The position numbers and the translations under genes were made by a program. Below are positions 36,082 through 45,123 of a stretch of DNA of 64,000 bases, in pieces; position 1 is the first letter of the stretch, and each line of letters opens with the position of its first letter. The notes under the pieces are model-generated. The model was not told the origin of the DNA. It saw nothing but the letters and a program-made list of their open reading frames with translations, and ran no database searches. Origin of the DNA: Sphingomonas sp. SRS2 (lineage in GTDB: Bacteria; Pseudomonadota; Alphaproteobacteria; Sphingomonadales; Sphingomonadaceae); contig NZ_LARW01000109.1 in the NCBI RefSeq assembly GCF_000971055.1, forward strand, positions 1-64,000, given 5' to 3'.

Positions 36082-36273
36082 TAACCCAACCCTCGGAAGG
36101 GTTGGAAGGATTGGAAGGATAGATAGGGTTTGTGTGCGCACATCCGCGCGCACACCCGCACCCCCGCACATGGAAGCCCAGCAAGAAAACCCTTCCAACC
36201 CTTCCAGACGCGCAGAAATCCGCCATTTCACCCTTCCGTTAACCCTTCCGCCACCCTTCCACCCGGAAGGGTT
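36082..36273. repeat. Iteron cluster AACCCTTCC / GGAAGGGTT: candidate phage replication origin
   Basis: At least nine copies or near copies of a 9-bp unit. Inverted: 36095, 36104, 36113 (three in tandem) and 36265. Direct: 36188 and 36197 (tandem), 36229, 36241, 36252. Between the two groups is an inverted repeat GTGTGCGC/GCGCACAC (36132-36139, 36148-36155). The cluster sits at the 3' end of the helicase-primase gene and overlaps its stop. Iterons next to a primase-helicase gene mark the origin in P4-type and related systems. Confidence 0.6.
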
Positions 36274-38567
36274 ACAACACCGGTTCGCCATCATCGGAGG
36301 TGCGGAACCCGTCGTCCGGGTCGCCCCAATTGCCCGCGCGATCGTCGGGTGGCGGCGTCGGCGGCGGCGCGGCCGAGGCGTCATCATCGACGCTGAAGCT
36401 GGTCCGCGCCTTGCCGGTTGCGGCGTCCACGAACTCGTCAGGGTCGCGCACGATGCGCATGCCCAGCCAGTACATCCCGTCGCTCTGTTTCTTCTGATAG
36501 CCCTTGGAGGACATCGCCCGGCTAAAGCCCTTCTGCTTCCACTCGGTCTCGTCCGCGCATTTGCACCACGCCTGAAACAGCTCGTAGAGCTTCGACGATC
36601 GCGCCGTGCTTTCCGGGTCGGGCACGGTGCAGAGCTTGAGGAAGCGCGCCAGCGGGTCATTCTCCGCGCGATATTGCGCCGTGTCCTTGGTCACGTCCTC
36701 CGGCTCGATCAGCCCGTTCGCCAGATAGTCGAGCAGGCCGGCGACCAAGCGGTTGAAGATGCCGCTCAGCTCGGGCGCCATCTTGTCCTTCAGGTACGGG
36801 TCCTTCTGCCGCGATCCGTGCGGGTTGGTCTCGTCTATGACGCGCTCGCCCCAATGGATCAGCTTCACGCGCCGCCAGATGCCGTCATCCGTCTGCCGGA
36901 TGTCGGGCTTGTGATTGCCCTGCACCGTCAGCTTGAACTGGATCTTCAGATTGAAGAAACCGCGATTGAGGTGGCGCACCGGCACCGGCTCGCCGCCGGT
37001 CACCAGCTTGATCAGGCCGGTCGATAGCTTGGCCCCTTCGTCGGGCTCCGACGTGCGCAGCAGGCGCACACCGCCCAGCTTGGCGAGGTCGGGCGAGGCC
37101 TGATCGCCGCGCTTCTTGATGCCCTGGTCGAGGAAGCTCTCGATCGGGATGGTGTCGCTATAGTCGCCGAGCGCCTCGCACCACATATCCATAACGGTCG
37201 ATTTGCCGTTGCCGCCTAGACCGTACCAGAAGTGGAGCATCTGCAGCCCGACCTCGCTGGTCATCGAATAGCCGCCCCACGCGTGGATATAGCGGCGCTT
37301 GGCGGCGATCGGCTGCGCCCACTGGATCAGATCGTCATAGATCGGGCACAGCGCCCCCGGCCGCCCATCGGCCGGCGGATCATAGATGACCGGAGCGAGC
37401 TTGCTCAGCAGATCGTCGCGCCGGTGCGGCGTAAGCTTCACCTCCGCCCGATAGCGTTCCTTGCCGTCCACGATGCCCAGCGGCACCTTCTTGAAGCGCA
37501 GCGTGCCGTTCAGCACGTTGATGGCGAGCGGGTCTGTATCGAACTGATCGACGCGCACCGCGAGCCAGCTGCGCGCGATCTGCGCGATGGCGGACAGCTT
37601 GCCCGACGCCTCCGACGTGCGCCCCCATTTCTTGATCAGGTCCGACCACAGCGGGTTGCCGCGTGCGTCGGTGACATAATCCATGGCATCGTCGCACTCG
37701 CCCGTCTCGATATACAGCGCCAGCTGCTTCTTTTCGCGAACCGTAAGGTCCTCGATCGCGACATGATCGATGTCGGGCCGCTTCACCCCGCTGCCGCCAA
37801 CGAACGCCGCCTCGTCCTGTATGGCGCGCACCGTGTCGAACACGGCCTGCATCACGACGGCCGGCACGCTCTTTTCGTCCTGATCGAGCGCGGCCCAGCG
37901 GCGGCCGTCCCACCCCATCCAACCCAGCGCCGGCGACCAGCGGAAGTCGCGGCCAAATCGCGCGCGGAACCGCTCGGCATTGCCCAGGTCGGTATGCGGG
38001 AAGAACAGGCACTCGCGGTTGATCTCGTCCGCGTCGCGCTCGTCCTCATCCCCCCCGCCCCCTTCTTCAGCGTCAGGGCCGCTCCCTTCCGAACGGAAGC
38101 TTTGCAGGGCTTCCCCCGAGGCCGGGGGCGGGGGGCGCAGGCGAGAGGCGGCCGAGGGCGAGGACCTAGATCGCGAAGCCCGCGCGCGGGCCGCTTCCTC
38201 GATCTCGCGAAGGTCGCGCGGTTTCGCCTGCCCATCGCGCAGCCCGCGATCGAGCGTGGAGCGCGCGCCGTCCGGATCGTCATTGCCGGGCATCCGGTCG
38301 ATCACGTCCTGTATCGCCGCGCGCGCCACGCCCTCGCTCAGCGCGCCGGCCGCGACCAGCGAGCCCATCTTAAGCCCGGCATGATAGATGCCTTGGTTGC
38401 GGCCGTTATATTGCCCGCCACCCTTCGGCGTCGCCGCCAATTCGCGGCACTCGCCGTCCAAGGCCGTCAATGCGTACTTTCGCACCGCATCGGAAGCGTC
38501 CGGAAGGGTCGCGCCTGTTCCCCCGGAGGGGGAGGAAGGGGAGGCCGAGGAAGAGGGGGGAGACGAT

Positions 38568-38572
38568 GCGGA
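38568..38572. repeat. Target-site duplication, left copy (gcgga)
   Basis: The 5-bp gcgga directly precedes the terminal TGT of the nested element and recurs directly after its terminal ACA at 53244-53248. Five base pairs is the size made by Mu-family transposases, and gcgga fits the Mu target preference N-Y-S-R-N. Confidence 0.88.
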
Positions 38573-38580
38573 TGTAGCGC

Positions 38581-38621
38581 GACAAGAGGTTCTGGAGTCT
38601 TGGACAAGAGGTTTTAGAGCA
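38581..38621 (+). promoter_or_regulatory. Tandem MuA-type binding sites at the right (late-gene) end
   Basis: Two direct copies of a 19-bp site, 38581-38599 (GACAAGAGGTTCTGGAGTC) and 38603-38621 (GACAAGAGGTTTTAGAGCA), start 22 bp apart. Mu attR likewise has adjacent R1 and R2 sites about 22 bp apart, so this is the attR-like end. The first site begins at base 9 of the element, as at the other end. Confidence 0.8.
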
Positions 38622-38652
38622 CTCAATCGCGACGACATGGCTCCTCTTAGCA

Positions 38653-38687
38653 GCCGTTGAAGGGTCAATCAAAGGCCCTTCAACGGC
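38653..38687 (-). terminator. Strong hairpin after the last gene of the nested element
   Basis: GCCGTTGAAGGG (38653-38664) pairs perfectly with CCCTTCAACGGC (38676-38687) over an 11-base loop. It lies 12 bp past the stop of the 38700 gene and probably ends the element's minus-strand transcript before it enters the outer primase gene. There is no long T run. Confidence 0.65.
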
Positions 38688-38699
38688 CCCTTCCGAGTG

Positions 38700-39455
38700 T
38701 TAAACCTCGGCCCCGAAGCTCGCCTTGAAGCGCGCCAGAATCCCGTCAGCCTGATCATGTCGGATAACGGTTGGCGCAAACAGAATGTCACCGCGATTCA
38801 TAGTGGAGACGGACCGCTCGCCCGAATATGGGCAGGTTGCCGTATGCACCTCCTGATAATGCCGCAGGCGTACTATGGTGGCTTTGTCTATGGTGCAGGC
38901 ACCGCCGGGTACGATCGTGTTATCCTGTCCATTCTTCAGGCGTGATAGAGCAACGATCGGATCGAGCAGCCGCCCAGCCATGACACTGAACTCGGCAATG
39001 AACTGCTCGACCAGGATATCATGGGCGGTTCTCACAAAGCTCTGCCAGGCCTCTCCACGGGCTTCGCTAAGCGCAGGCTTCTCCGCATAGATCGAGGCGA
39101 TCTCATCATCGATTCGCGATAGGGCCTGCTCAACAAGTGAGACGCCCGCGCGCCAAGCGTCCTCAGCCGCCCGAAACTCCGCCTGTCGGTTTACTGCGGC
39201 GGATATCACGTCCCCTCCGGCTTCAACTGTCGGATCGGCAGCGATAGCAGCGACCAGCCCGTCATCGACATTAGCAGGCGGACTTGGTTTGGTGGCGTGA
39301 AGAGCAGACAGCCTACCCTGAAGCGCCGCGCGGCGGGTTTCGACCTCATCGACGCGAGATTTGATAGCGTCCTCGTCGGCGTCACGCCGCTGATACTCGC
39401 AATAGATGGCCGCGACTTTATTGAGATAAGGCGGCAGTGTGGTTGTGCTTTTCAT
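38700..39455 (-). CDS. Coiled-coil protein at the end of the nested element, function unknown
   Basis: A 251-aa, mostly helical protein (KSRVDEVETRRAALQGRLSAL; FRAAEDAWRAGVSLVEQALSRIDDEIASIYAEK), ending in a smaller mixed region with one Cys (TATCPYSGERS). It is the last gene of the operon, 27 bp after the tape-measure gene. No family recognised. In larger Mu-like phages this end carries host-range or modification genes, so it may be cargo. Confidence 0.6.
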   Translation of the reverse strand: MKSTTTLPPYLNKVAAIYCEYQRRDADEDAIKSRVDEVETRRAALQGRLSALHATKPSPPANVDDGLVAAIAADPTVEAGGDVISAAVNRQAEFRAAEDAWRAGVSLVEQALSRIDDEIASIYAEKPALSEARGEAWQSFVRTAHDILVEQFIAEFSVMAGRLLDPIVALSRLKNGQDNTIVPGGACTIDKATIVRLRHYQEVHTATCPYSGERSVSTMNRGDILFAPTVIRHDQADGILARFKASFGAEV

Positions 39456-39482
39456 AGTTACTCCATTGTGGCTTGGGTGAAA

Positions 39483-42410
39483 TTATCGACCGGGCAGGCG
39501 CAGGCCGAAGTCTGAAAGCTGAGATGGGAGCGCGGAGGTGCCGAGTTTGGCGACGGCCGCGATCAGCTCTTGCTGGCCCGACAGCAGACGCGACAAAAGG
39601 TCGTTGCCTTCGTCAACGCCAGTGGCGGTTTCTTTCGCCGCCTGAAGAGCCTCCTGCGCCGCGCGTTGGGCCGCCTGGGCTCGATCAGTCTCAAGCTTGA
39701 TGATCGCGTCCAGCTCGGTTTTAGTGCTGGAGCGGTCGCCCGTATATTCAGCCCCCGCCGTGCCGAAGAATTGCCGATCCAATTCTAGGAGCCGGCGACG
39801 CAAATCGGCATACTGCCCCGATGCTCCCTCAATGCCCGCCTCGGCATCGGCACGCGCCTTCGCTACCTGAGCGAGAAGCGCGTTACGCTTATCGACCGCT
39901 GAGCCTTCGGCCAGCTCGCCGAAGTTGAGATCGTCTAGCAGCGCCTTCAACGGCTCGATGCGGCTGCTCAGAACCTTGTCGAACGCAGCCGCGCGCTCTT
40001 TCGCGTTGAGCTCCTCCAATTTGACCAGGTCGAAGCCATATTCTTTTGCGACGCGCAGCCTGTCCGCTGCCTGCTGTTCGAACGCCTTGAATTCGCGCTG
40101 CATGATCGAACCGAGGCCACCGAGAAGATCTTCGACCTCTTGGACCTTCAAAGCCTCGCGCACCGACTTCTCTACGTCGGGCGAAGATTGGAGCGCCTTC
40201 TGCACCTGGGCAGAGACCCCGACGATGCCGCCATCCTTGATCGCGTCGAAAACGGCCGCCATTACGGCTTCCGCTTCACTTTTGCCGTAATTCGTTGTGC
40301 CAGCCCCCTTGGTCAGGCCTGAACCGCTTGGGTCAACGACGAACTTGTCTTTCCGCACGCCGATGGAAACTTTGAAATCGCCGAGCTGGCCGCCGAGCTG
40401 ATCTACGATCTGCTGAAGAACATCGCCGACATTGCCCGCCAGCCCCTTCGCAGCTTGGATGCGACTCTGGCTATTACCGGATGTTCCGGTGACGCCGGCT
40501 TCCCCATTGACGTTGCCGATTGTCGCGGAGCCCTTTTTGACCGTCGCGAACATACCGCCCACCAGCGAGCCGAGCATGCCGCCCGCAATCGCGCCTAGCG
40601 GCCCTGCCGCTCCGCCAAGGAAGCCTCCGAGTTTGCCGCCCACGGCCTTGCCGATCTCCGGGCCGATTAATTTTCCGGCCTCTTTGCCGAAGATGCCTCC
40701 AAGCGCTCCGCCTACCCTATTCGCGGTGCCCCCGCCGACGAGACTGCCATATTGTGAGCCCAGGCTAGCGGCCGCGCTGATCTCACCAACCTTCTCACCC
40801 CAGGCCTTAAACAGCTTGCCCATCTCGCTGTCGGGCCCGAAATTCTCCTTGAACGACGATTTGAGTTCCGCGCCGAGCTTTGCATAGCCTCGATCGAAGG
40901 AAGCGCCGCCGAACAGCTTTTCGCCCGTAGCGCTTATTTTTGAACCCGCACCGAGGTTATCTAGCGTCTTGCCCAGCGCCTTCGACACGGAAGGGAACAG
41001 GTTCTCGATCGATTTCCGAGCACCCTTGCCCAACTGCTCGCCCGCCTGATCGAGTGACGAGCTGAGCACCTGCACTGGTCCCGAGACCATATCGCGGAAG
41101 GCTTGCGACGAAGCCTTGGTCAGACCGTCCTGATATGCCTTTGCGACATCCTCATCGAGCTTAATGCGCGCATCTCGCATGGCGCGCTCTGCCTCAAGGC
41201 GCAGCTGGTCCGCCTTAGCGTCGCTGATCATCTTCGCCTGGGTGAGTTTTTCGATATTTTTAAGCCGCTCGGCATATTCATTCTGTATCGCCGCGAGCGG
41301 GTCTAGATCCTTAAGCACTGAGCCCAGCGTGCTATCCAGGCTCTTCGGCTTCGGCGTCTTCACGTCCTTCTTGAACACCGATGGTAATTTGCCGGTGTCG
41401 AGAGCCCTGTCGATCTCACCCGCCGTGACTTCCTTCGCAGCGGCGGCGGCAAGATCGATAACCGCCTGCCGGAATTGCTCCGCCGTTACGTTCAGGCCCT
41501 TGAAGTCAGTCTTTTCACTGAAGTTGAGCGCACTCTGCACAGCCTTCTGACGATCACCGTCGGTTTTGGCGTCGCCGACGCGCTTAAGTTCGAAATAAGT
41601 GGCTGCATTGCGGCGGCGAGCCTCAACCGCACCGCTCAATCCGTCAGAAGCGAACCCCCTCAGGGTAGACAGAATGCCGGAGTTCTCGTTGGCGTCCTGC
41701 AGCGTCTTGCCAGCACTGGTCCGCGCCTGGCCGGCTTCGCCACGAAGATTGATCGCGGTCAGCCGGGCATTTGCGATCAGCAAAGCATTTTGCTTGTCGA
41801 TTTTACCCGACGTGAGATCGAAGATGCCGCCGAGCGCACTCTGAGCGTCCGCCAGGCCGGAGCTGCCCGTTTCTGCGGCCTTGGCGGCTTCACCGGTTTC
41901 GAACAGCTTGGAAGCGAAAACGCCAGCGATGGCAACGATCGAGATGAACGCCGCGCCCAAGGGCCCTGATAGCGCCCGGCCGAGAATACCGACCTTGCCA
42001 CCCATGTCGGACATCGCCGCCGTTACCTGCGCGGCTTGCTGACCGAAAATTAGAAAGCCGTTGGTCCCGGACGCGACCTGAACGCCGACATCGCTGATCT
42101 GATACCCCAGATTGCGCATACCAAATTGCGCCTGTCGCGCCGCGCCGGTCGCCTCGCGTTGCGCGGCGGCTGCCGCTCGCGAAGCCGATGACAAACGGCC
42201 GGTGGCTTCAGCAGACCGCTGCGCCTCGCCTGCCTGCCGGCGCAGCTCGGCGGCATTTGCGCTGCTGTCGGCGCTGAGCTTTCGCGTTTCGGCAGACGCG
42301 CTACCGATCGAACCCTTCAACCCGTCAATGGCAGATTGCGACGCGCGCGCCGTACCGACCAGGCCGGACCCGTCACCCTTTAGAACGACACCGAATACGA
42401 GCTGGGTCAT
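39483..42410 (-). CDS. Tape-measure-like protein of the nested element
   Basis: A 975-aa protein: N-terminal helical region (LVGTARASQSAIDGLKGSIG, LRRQAGEAQRSAEATGRL), FGMRNLGYQISDVGVQVASGTNGFLIFGQQAAQV typical of tail tape measures, a Gly-rich hydrophobic middle (GPLGAIAGGMLGSLVGGMF) and a helical C-terminus. The C-terminal part aligns with the outer prophage tape measure (shared GPLGxIAGGxLGSxxGxxF, VKxGxxTI, GNS, QLGG, IGxR). It is coupled to the protease gene (TGATG), yet no tube or chaperone genes are present. Confidence 0.88.
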   Translation of the reverse strand: MTQLVFGVVLKGDGSGLVGTARASQSAIDGLKGSIGSASAETRKLSADSSANAAELRRQAGEAQRSAEATGRLSSASRAAAAAQREATGAARQAQFGMRNLGYQISDVGVQVASGTNGFLIFGQQAAQVTAAMSDMGGKVGILGRALSGPLGAAFISIVAIAGVFASKLFETGEAAKAAETGSSGLADAQSALGGIFDLTSGKIDKQNALLIANARLTAINLRGEAGQARTSAGKTLQDANENSGILSTLRGFASDGLSGAVEARRRNAATYFELKRVGDAKTDGDRQKAVQSALNFSEKTDFKGLNVTAEQFRQAVIDLAAAAAKEVTAGEIDRALDTGKLPSVFKKDVKTPKPKSLDSTLGSVLKDLDPLAAIQNEYAERLKNIEKLTQAKMISDAKADQLRLEAERAMRDARIKLDEDVAKAYQDGLTKASSQAFRDMVSGPVQVLSSSLDQAGEQLGKGARKSIENLFPSVSKALGKTLDNLGAGSKISATGEKLFGGASFDRGYAKLGAELKSSFKENFGPDSEMGKLFKAWGEKVGEISAAASLGSQYGSLVGGGTANRVGGALGGIFGKEAGKLIGPEIGKAVGGKLGGFLGGAAGPLGAIAGGMLGSLVGGMFATVKKGSATIGNVNGEAGVTGTSGNSQSRIQAAKGLAGNVGDVLQQIVDQLGGQLGDFKVSIGVRKDKFVVDPSGSGLTKGAGTTNYGKSEAEAVMAAVFDAIKDGGIVGVSAQVQKALQSSPDVEKSVREALKVQEVEDLLGGLGSIMQREFKAFEQQAADRLRVAKEYGFDLVKLEELNAKERAAAFDKVLSSRIEPLKALLDDLNFGELAEGSAVDKRNALLAQVAKARADAEAGIEGASGQYADLRRRLLELDRQFFGTAGAEYTGDRSSTKTELDAIIKLETDRAQAAQRAAQEALQAAKETATGVDEGNDLLSRLLSGQQELIAAVAKLGTSALPSQLSDFGLRLPGR

Positions 42411-43399
42411 CAGCCGGGAAACATCTCGCGTTGCGCCTGCTGATGTGCCTGGCCGAATGTCAGGCCAGACGATGCGGTCATGAGCTGCGAAGCGCGCTCA
42501 GCGACAGCGATCCGTCGCTTCGCGATCGGATCATCGGTCTGTTCCGCGAGGCTGACGAAGGTGTTGCGGTTATGCTCGGCCGCCAAAGCATCTGCGAACG
42601 ACAATGTAGGATCGGCGGCGCTGGCACGCGAAGCAAGCGCGATGGCACCGACCCGCGCCGAACCGGCCTGCCCTGCTTGGCGGCGAAGATTGGCAATTTC
42701 GGCCTCTGTGGTTGCTTCCCTCATCGCTTCACCGAACGAGAGCGCCGGTCGATCAAGCTGGAGATCGACCGCGCGACGCACGCGCGCCAGGCGCGCGGCC
42801 TGCTTGGGATCGGCGCAGCCTTCGGCAAGACTGATAAAGGCCATCTGCTTGCTGGCATGCTCACGCGCCGCCTGGACTGACAATTGCGGGCGATCTGCCA
42901 TGAGCATTTGCATATGACCGTGAAGCGTTGCGCGCAGCGGCGCGGCTTCGATTGTCACCGCTGATGCTGAGCGAGCTTCGCCGAATGCGAGCGTTCCCAA
43001 GCCTTTCACGGCCGGAGCGGCAGCGCCCAGGAATCCGACATGACGAAGATAATATTGGCCGCGCTTCGGGTTGCCCGGATGCTGCGGAGGATAAAAGGAC
43101 GCAGAGACTTTCCGATATAGCCCCTTGCGCACCGCCTCAGCCATTTCAGGCACCATCTCCGATGGATCGGCAACAATATGCTCGCCGTCCATTCTTAGGC
43201 CGCCAATCCAGCCATAAGCCGGAGCGTCCATCTTAGGATGTCCCACGACTATTGGGGCCGGGTCAGATTTCGGATCGTAAGAGGCTACGATGCCGGCGAG
43301 ATCAGTGGCGCTAAAGGAGACTTTCTCGCCTTCCATGCTCTCAAAGCTACCTGCACGAAATATCTTGATCGGCGAATATGAAGCGGCCGGAGAGATCAT
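42410..43399 (-). CDS. Mu gpI-like prohead protease / scaffold
   Basis: A 329-aa protein. The N-terminal domain (IKIFRAGSFESMEGEKVSFSATDLAGIVASYDP; PIVVGHPKMDAPAYGWIGGLRMDGEHI; VSASFYPPQHPGNPKRGQYYLRHVGFLGAAAPAVKGL) matches Mu I-type phage proteases; the C-terminal half is helical with imperfect repeats (LSFGEAMREA, LSFADALAAEH, LTFGQAHQQA), as in scaffolds. In Mu it matures the head. Here no capsid gene follows it. Start overlaps the Mor-like stop (ATGA). Confidence 0.85.
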   Translation of the reverse strand: MISPAASYSPIKIFRAGSFESMEGEKVSFSATDLAGIVASYDPKSDPAPIVVGHPKMDAPAYGWIGGLRMDGEHIVADPSEMVPEMAEAVRKGLYRKVSASFYPPQHPGNPKRGQYYLRHVGFLGAAAPAVKGLGTLAFGEARSASAVTIEAAPLRATLHGHMQMLMADRPQLSVQAAREHASKQMAFISLAEGCADPKQAARLARVRRAVDLQLDRPALSFGEAMREATTEAEIANLRRQAGQAGSARVGAIALASRASAADPTLSFADALAAEHNRNTFVSLAEQTDDPIAKRRIAVAERASQLMTASSGLTFGQAHQQAQREMFPG

Positions 43400-44106
43400 T
43401 GTTCGGTTTCCTTGGAAGAGGTGTCGGGCGGGCAGACCTGGCCAAGCCAGAGATCGACGATTTCCTGCCGCGCCTGCTCAATGGCCGGTCCCTCGGCGCC
43501 GGCTTCGATGAGGGCGCCAGTCGCAATGTCGGCGGCGTCTTCCACAAGGCAAAGCTCGCGGGGCCTGGGCAGTGGTCCAGGATTGATGCCGAAGCCCTCG
43601 GTTGAATTGTTGACCAGTTCGGACGTGTAGGGCCGCGTTGATCCAATGATCACAGCGGCCGTAGAGATACTGATTTGACCAACCCGCGCAGCGGCGATGA
43701 CGCTAGCTCGCTTTGCTCGCCGTATGGAGGCATGTGCCGTCGCGATTTGCAGTCGGCACGAAGCGTATTGCTCAATCAGGATTTGGAAGGCCTGGTCGCC
43801 GACCAGCTCCGCAACGCGATGCGGCCTGTTGGACAGGCGCGCCGGTATGTAGATTTCTTGCCCGCCGAACCGCTCGCAGAGCAGCAATACGTTCGCTGCG
43901 CCGATATACTCGGCCAATTCCCGCATTTGCGGCCCCCAGGTCCGGTCGATCCGCACGTTGAGCGGGATCGGAAAGTCTGAGAGCTTCGGTAATAGATGGC
44001 GCGGGATTTGATCGTCATTGACGGCGTTGGGGGGACCGCCAGCGGTCGGTAACGCCCCATTTCCTGTCGATGCAGATTGTGCCAACATCTTGCCGCCCCG
44101 TCGCAT
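43396..44106 (-). CDS. Mor-like transcription activator, copy 2
   Basis: A 236-aa protein with a Mor-type core: QMRELAEYIGAANVLLLCERFGGQEIYIPARL, then a helix-rich region and a C-terminal HTH (RASVIAAARVGQISISTAAVIIGSTRPYTSELVNNS). Mor in Mu turns on the middle promoter. It is paralogous to the gene at 44174. It has an extra C-terminal ~70 residues (PLPRPRELCLVEDAADIATGALIEAG). It is directly coupled to the protease gene. Confidence 0.72.
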   Translation of the reverse strand: MRRGGKMLAQSASTGNGALPTAGGPPNAVNDDQIPRHLLPKLSDFPIPLNVRIDRTWGPQMRELAEYIGAANVLLLCERFGGQEIYIPARLSNRPHRVAELVGDQAFQILIEQYASCRLQIATAHASIRRAKRASVIAAARVGQISISTAAVIIGSTRPYTSELVNNSTEGFGINPGPLPRPRELCLVEDAADIATGALIEAGAEGPAIEQARQEIVDLWLGQVCPPDTSSKETEQ

Positions 44107-44173
44107 TGCCCGGTGCGATGATCATGCGGCGAGGGAATTGAGATGCGCGCGTGCCAGTGCGCGGGCAACGAAA

Positions 44174-44653
44174 TCAGGCTTCGGCGAACATATCGATTTG
44201 GCGAGGGTCAACCTTGCGGCCGATCGCGGGCGGTTCGGCTCCTAGCCCTTCCTGGGTTCGGTTGACCAGCTTCGAAGCATAGTCGCGCCGAACTCCCATG
44301 ATACGCGCCGCGTGCGCCACGGTCAGCATGTCGCTGCGCACCGCCGCGATAATACTCGCGCGTCGTGCGACATTCAAAGCATAGCGCGCAGTGGGAATAG
44401 CCAGTGTCAGGCGACCGTAAACGAAACTGATCGCACGTGATTTCGCCGCACCGATCAGCGGGTGAAACGGATTCTTGGCGGCATCGATCGGAATGTAGAC
44501 ATCCTGCCCGCCATAACGCTCGCTGATAATAAGCGTGTCATATGCCCCAATATGGTCGGCCATCTCGCGCATTTGCGCGCTCCAGCCGGGGCCAGGCTGG
44601 ACATCCCGAGGGATCGGGATGTCCGCCAGTTCTTTATAGGGAAAGCCGTCCAC
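44174..44653 (-). CDS. Mor-like transcription activator, copy 1
   Basis: A 159-aa protein: QMREMADHIGAYDTLIISERYGGQDVYIPIDAAKNPFHPL, then YALNVARRASIIAAVRSDMLTVAHAARIMGVRRDYASKLVNRT, the same layout as the next gene: a dimerisation strand followed by an HTH. It is the shorter, more Mor-sized copy. Two tandem Mor-like genes could act at successive promoters or form a heteromer. Confidence 0.75.
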   Translation of the reverse strand: MDGFPYKELADIPIPRDVQPGPGWSAQMREMADHIGAYDTLIISERYGGQDVYIPIDAAKNPFHPLIGAAKSRAISFVYGRLTLAIPTARYALNVARRASIIAAVRSDMLTVAHAARIMGVRRDYASKLVNRTQEGLGAEPPAIGRKVDPRQIDMFAEA

Positions 44654-44658
44654 AGCGC

Positions 44659-45123
44659 TCAGCCCTGGCCTTGGCTGCTCTTGTCGCGCTTGATCAGCAC
44701 ATAGAACGGAAGGTCGAGCGTCAACCGCTCGATCACCGACATATCACGTTCTAGAATCCTGATACCGCCGAGCGTCGGCAAGAGGCGCTCATCGCCTCGG
44801 CCGGCATGGATACCGAGCCCGTCACGGCCCGCATTCCACGCGTCGCGGGCTTGGCCCGATTCCGGCGTCAGGGATATCCAGCGCCGGCCCACGCCGACGA
44901 CGGGGCGAGGCAGGCGCACGACGCGGGTTCGCATAAACCGCCCCAATGGGGTGTGACCTCGTGGCCTGATCGGGTCGCAGTCGGGATTGTCGGCGCTAGG
45001 GGTGCCTTGACCGAGGCAAGGGCAAATGAAAAGCGGAGAGGCGGAGCCGGGAAGAAATAGCGACAGCGCACCCGCCTGGCTGCGATCGTCGGGAAGAACG
45101 ATCTTGATGCGCGCGCCGGTCAT
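44659..45123 (-). CDS. L,D-transpeptidase-like (YkuD-type) protein lacking the catalytic Cys
   Basis: A 154-aa protein with RPRGHTPLGRFMRTR (the G-x-TP-x-G strand of YkuD folds) and GRDGLGIHAGRGDERLLPTLGGIRI, which lines up with the active-site region IHG...S/T-x-GC-I-R. The usual Cys is Gly here, so catalysis seems lost. It may be a vestigial cell-wall enzyme, or bind peptidoglycan. ATGA-coupled to the GemA-like gene. Confidence 0.6.
   Translation of the reverse strand: MTGARIKIVLPDDRSQAGALSLFLPGSASPLFICPCLGQGTPSADNPDCDPIRPRGHTPLGRFMRTRVVRLPRPVVGVGRRWISLTPESGQARDAWNAGRDGLGIHAGRGDERLLPTLGGIRILERDMSVIERLTLDLPFYVLIKRDKSSQGQG

Larger units (their letters stand above)
36272..38668 (-). pseudogene. 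Helicase (D5/P4-type SF3) part of the split primase-helicase gene
   Basis: The 798-codon frame comprises ~32 codons of nested-element sequence (38573-38668), then a Ser/Pro-rich linker, the end of the primase-polymerase region (TALDGECRELAATPKGGGQYNGRNQGIYHAG), D5_N-like sequence and an SF3 helicase (Walker A in YGLGGNGKST near residue 484, GGVRLLRTSEPDEG, QGNHKPDIRQTDDGIWRR). It is the 3' part of the gene beginning at 53947; a Mu-like insertion separates the halves. It might still be translated from a start inside the element, as a helicase without primase. Confidence 0.92.

Noticed and set aside
37232-38617. 461-codon plus-strand frame opposite the helicase part
   Set aside because: The minus strand encodes a clear SF3 helicase; this frame is compositional.
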